From: Pseudomonas sp. WJP1
GTDB taxonomy: Bacteria; Pseudomonadota; Gammaproteobacteria; Pseudomonadales; Pseudomonadaceae
Direction: 5' to 3'
Length of the DNA: 64,000 nucleotides
NCBI RefSeq assembly: GCF_028471945.1
Contig: NZ_CP110128.1
Location: 5,421,001 to 5,485,000, forward strand
The notes under the pieces are model-generated. The model was given only the letters and a program-made list of their open reading frames with translations. It searched no databases and was not told the DNA's origin. Position numbers and translations under genes: made by a program. This document shows positions 62,059 through 64,000 of the stretch, in pieces (the first letter of the stretch is position 1; each line of letters begins with the position of its first letter).

Positions 62059-64000
62059 TCAATCCAACGTAAAACAGGTCCTTGCCGCGTCGGCGTCCAT
62101 GGCGGCCTGGGTCAGGCCCTTCAACAAATCGTGTTCAGCCGTCTTCATATCAGCGTCGATGCGGTCGAGCGTGGGGCCATAGTCCTCGCCAAGCTTTGCT
62201 TCGTTTTCAGAAGCCGTCTGCTCCCGCACTTGAAAGGGCGCGATCATTTCGGAGAATTTCTCGCCATGATGCGCTCGCAAAAAATCGCTCCAGAACGAGC
62301 GTTCAATGAGGGAGGTCAAGAGTTCAGGTGAAAGTTCTGCGGTAATGACTTTGTTGTAGGCCGCATCCAGGTCATTTGCGTTTACACCACTCACCAATTC
62401 AAATCGCATGTGCCGGGGTTGACCGATCAGTTCGAGCCTGTCGGCCAGACCGGTGCGATAAGCCAGCTCCACCTCCACATCATCGAGCGCTGGATTGGCC
62501 TCGACCCGTTCCCTGGCAATTTTGGCAAGATAATCCTGTCGGAACAGGCGGCGCCCAAGTCTCAACAGCCGAGCGGCCTTATCATGGGCATTAGCGGACA
62601 GTCGAACCTCCTTTTCGATCTCAACGGCGACCTCAATATTACTGAAGAGCGACGCCGCGTCATCAGCGCAACGGGCTGTCGCCGCCATCTTCAGCAATAG
62701 ACGGCACAACGCCTCATCGCTCCGGGTCGCCTCCATGACACTCCAGACCCGCCATGTCATGTTTTCATGCACAAAGCGGCTATCGGCCGAACTTCCAAGT
62801 TGTGCCAGCAATTCAAAGAATGCTTTCGATTCGGGGTTTTCCTTTAGCGCCAGCCATACACCATTACGACGGGCATAGGTCGCTTCAGCCGGTTTGGGCA
62901 TCCACAGGTCTCGAGCCCTTTGATCATGGACCACCACAGTTTCATTTTGCCACAGCCCCATCCCGATGCCCGTATTGCTATGGAAGGTCCCCAGCCTCGC
63001 TCGGCTACGTGCGGATACGGGGTTACCACTCAGGTTGATCGACAGAGCGTTTCGCTGACGGAGGTTGAACAGCCACTCCGGCAACTCCACTATGTTGTTT
63101 CCTCTCAGGTCCACGAAGTCCAGATCCAGAACGTGTTGAAGCCCGACAGGCAGTTCCGTCGCGTGAGTATCACGCAGTAACAGTTCTTTCAGATTGATCA
63201 TCTTGCTGACGTCAACCGTAGCGCCCAGGTTGTTGTCGCTCAGCCCCAACGAGCGCAATTTGTGCATGTCCGCCAGTTTGCGCAAGGTGTACTCGGTCAG
63301 TTGTATCTGATTTCCCTGCAGGCTCAAATGCTCAAGATCGGCCATGTGCGACAAGGCTTCAGGCAATCGCTTGAGGTTATTGTGGTCCAGGTTCAGCGTG
63401 ACAAGCCCTTTGAACGGCGCAAGGAAATACGCCAGCTCATCGCCAGCCTTCATCTCAGTGATGGAAAGGCTGCGCACATGGGCAACATCCTGCTCGGTCA
63501 GCGTCGGTAATGGGCCTACAGGGTTGCGCTCCAGCCTGAGCATTGTAGAAGTACGAGTGGACCGTGCTATCCGGCGCCAGCATTTTTCGATGGTATTGGC
63601 CACTTGACGACGGCTGACACGGATATCGTTTTCATTCCCCGGCAGCTTCTCTACTGCTTCAGCTATTGCCACTTTATCGTCACGCCAGGTGTGCAGCACA
63701 CCGCGCAGTTTTTTCAGTTGCTGCTCCAGTTCCTTGATTCGATTCACCCGCTGCATCTGGGTGCTGCCGGCGCTGTCGAGAAACGCCGAAGCCTGGTCAT
63801 CCGTGAACAGCGGATAAAGTTTTTTGACTTTACGAATCAAGCCCCTTGCATACGAGTTCGCAGCGGGGGAGTCCGCCTGGACACAGGCAAAAAGGTGTTT
63901 GGGTGTATCACTGCGCTCCCCTCGCAACACCCGCCCGGTACGCACCGGATCGCCAGCGGCGGCCCTCGACAGCCGTGACCGTAACGTCGGTACATCCAGC
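62059..64000 (-). CDS. LRR-NEL type E3 ubiquitin-ligase effector, C-terminal part
   Basis: At least 646 residues; the frame is still open at the window edge, so the N-terminus is missing. Leucine-rich repeats (LVTLNLDHNNLKRLP, LEHLSLQGNQI, LRSLGLSDNNLG, LKELLLRD, LDFVDLRGNNIVELP) precede a domain resembling the NEL ligase of IpaH/SspH: a C-A-D catalytic triad motif with the cysteine codon at 62668-62670, LLRLGRRLFRQDYLAKIARERV, DDVEVELAYRTGLADRLEL and SGVNANDLDAAY. Such proteins ubiquitinate host targets after secretion. The residues fit, but delivery and target are unknown; several soil and plant Pseudomonas carry relatives. Confidence 0.85.
   Translation of the reverse strand, partial: LDVPTLRSRLSRAAAGDPVRTGRVLRGERSDTPKHLFACVQADSPAANSYARGLIRKVKKLYPLFTDDQASAFLDSAGSTQMQRVNRIKELEQQLKKLRGVLHTWRDDKVAIAEAVEKLPGNENDIRVSRRQVANTIEKCWRRIARSTRTSTMLRLERNPVGPLPTLTEQDVAHVRSLSITEMKAGDELAYFLAPFKGLVTLNLDHNNLKRLPEALSHMADLEHLSLQGNQIQLTEYTLRKLADMHKLRSLGLSDNNLGATVDVSKMINLKELLLRDTHATELPVGLQHVLDLDFVDLRGNNIVELPEWLFNLRQRNALSINLSGNPVSARSRARLGTFHSNTGIGMGLWQNETVVVHDQRARDLWMPKPAEATYARRNGVWLALKENPESKAFFELLAQLGSSADSRFVHENMTWRVWSVMEATRSDEALCRLLLKMAATARCADDAASLFSNIEVAVEIEKEVRLSANAHDKAARLLRLGRRLFRQDYLAKIARERVEANPALDDVEVELAYRTGLADRLELIGQPRHMRFELVSGVNANDLDAAYNKVITAELSPELLTSLIERSFWSDFLRAHHGEKFSEMIAPFQVREQTASENEAKLGEDYGPTLDRIDADMKTAEHDLLKGLTQAAMDADAARTCFTLD

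Overview
The window looks like chromosome of a Pseudomonas of the fluorescens group. The evidence is uniform GC-rich codon use, Pseudomonas-type intergenic inverted repeats (the 'TGTRGGAGCG...' type) at seven or more sites, and gene order that from memory matches P. aeruginosa blocks: sagS-ospR-gpx-msrB-aminotransferase-htpX-tpm, prc to rdgC and its transporter, rbdA to fumC, and thiolase-PAP-mnmC. No organism name can be read from the sequence itself.

Layout. 0-7.3 kb: a BvgA/BvgS-like two-component pair followed by a membrane HD-GYP protein. 7.3-16.8 kb: GAF protein, AAA+ ATPase, SagS-like hybrid kinase, an oxidative-stress cluster (ospR, gpx, msrB), an AlaA-type aminotransferase, HtpX, thiopurine methyltransferase and a LigB-type dioxygenase. 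16.9-23.3 kb: a UTRA regulator divergent from a six-gene cluster (binding protein, phosphodiesterase, two permeases, ATPase, HAD phosphatase) that probably imports and dephosphorylates an organophosphate; two operator-like dyads lie between them. 23.4-28.5 kb: quinone oxidoreductase, Prc protease, EAL-CBS-GGDEF protein.

28.5-31.7 kb is an AT-richer accessory island holding a TIR-domain protein and an RnlA-RnlB toxin-antitoxin pair, both of types linked to phage defence. It sits between genes of an otherwise conserved block. 31.7-41.6 kb: small conserved genes, an FKBP lipoprotein, a membrane di-heme cytochrome/catalase-like pair, a duplicated tRNA-Val/tRNA-Asp unit, rdgC, a bile-acid:Na+ symporter-family transporter, and an SMR guanidinium exporter gene preceded by what reads as a guanidine-II (mini-ykkC) riboswitch.

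41.6-64 kb: a TenA-like protein and an RbdA-like c-di-GMP enzyme; a 1,553-residue putative toxin whose C-terminus carries a zinc-deaminase pattern; an ABC exporter, a DsbA-like protein, trhO, bolA, fumC, an EamA transporter, thiolase, PAP and mnmC; and, running off the window edge, an LRR-NEL type E3 ubiquitin-ligase effector.

Themes: c-di-GMP and phosphorelay signalling (five large proteins), oxidative-stress repair, nutrient uptake, and accessory genes for phage defence and host interaction. The best candidates for something not well described are the deaminase-tipped toxin, the TIR/RnlAB island and the organophosphate cluster.
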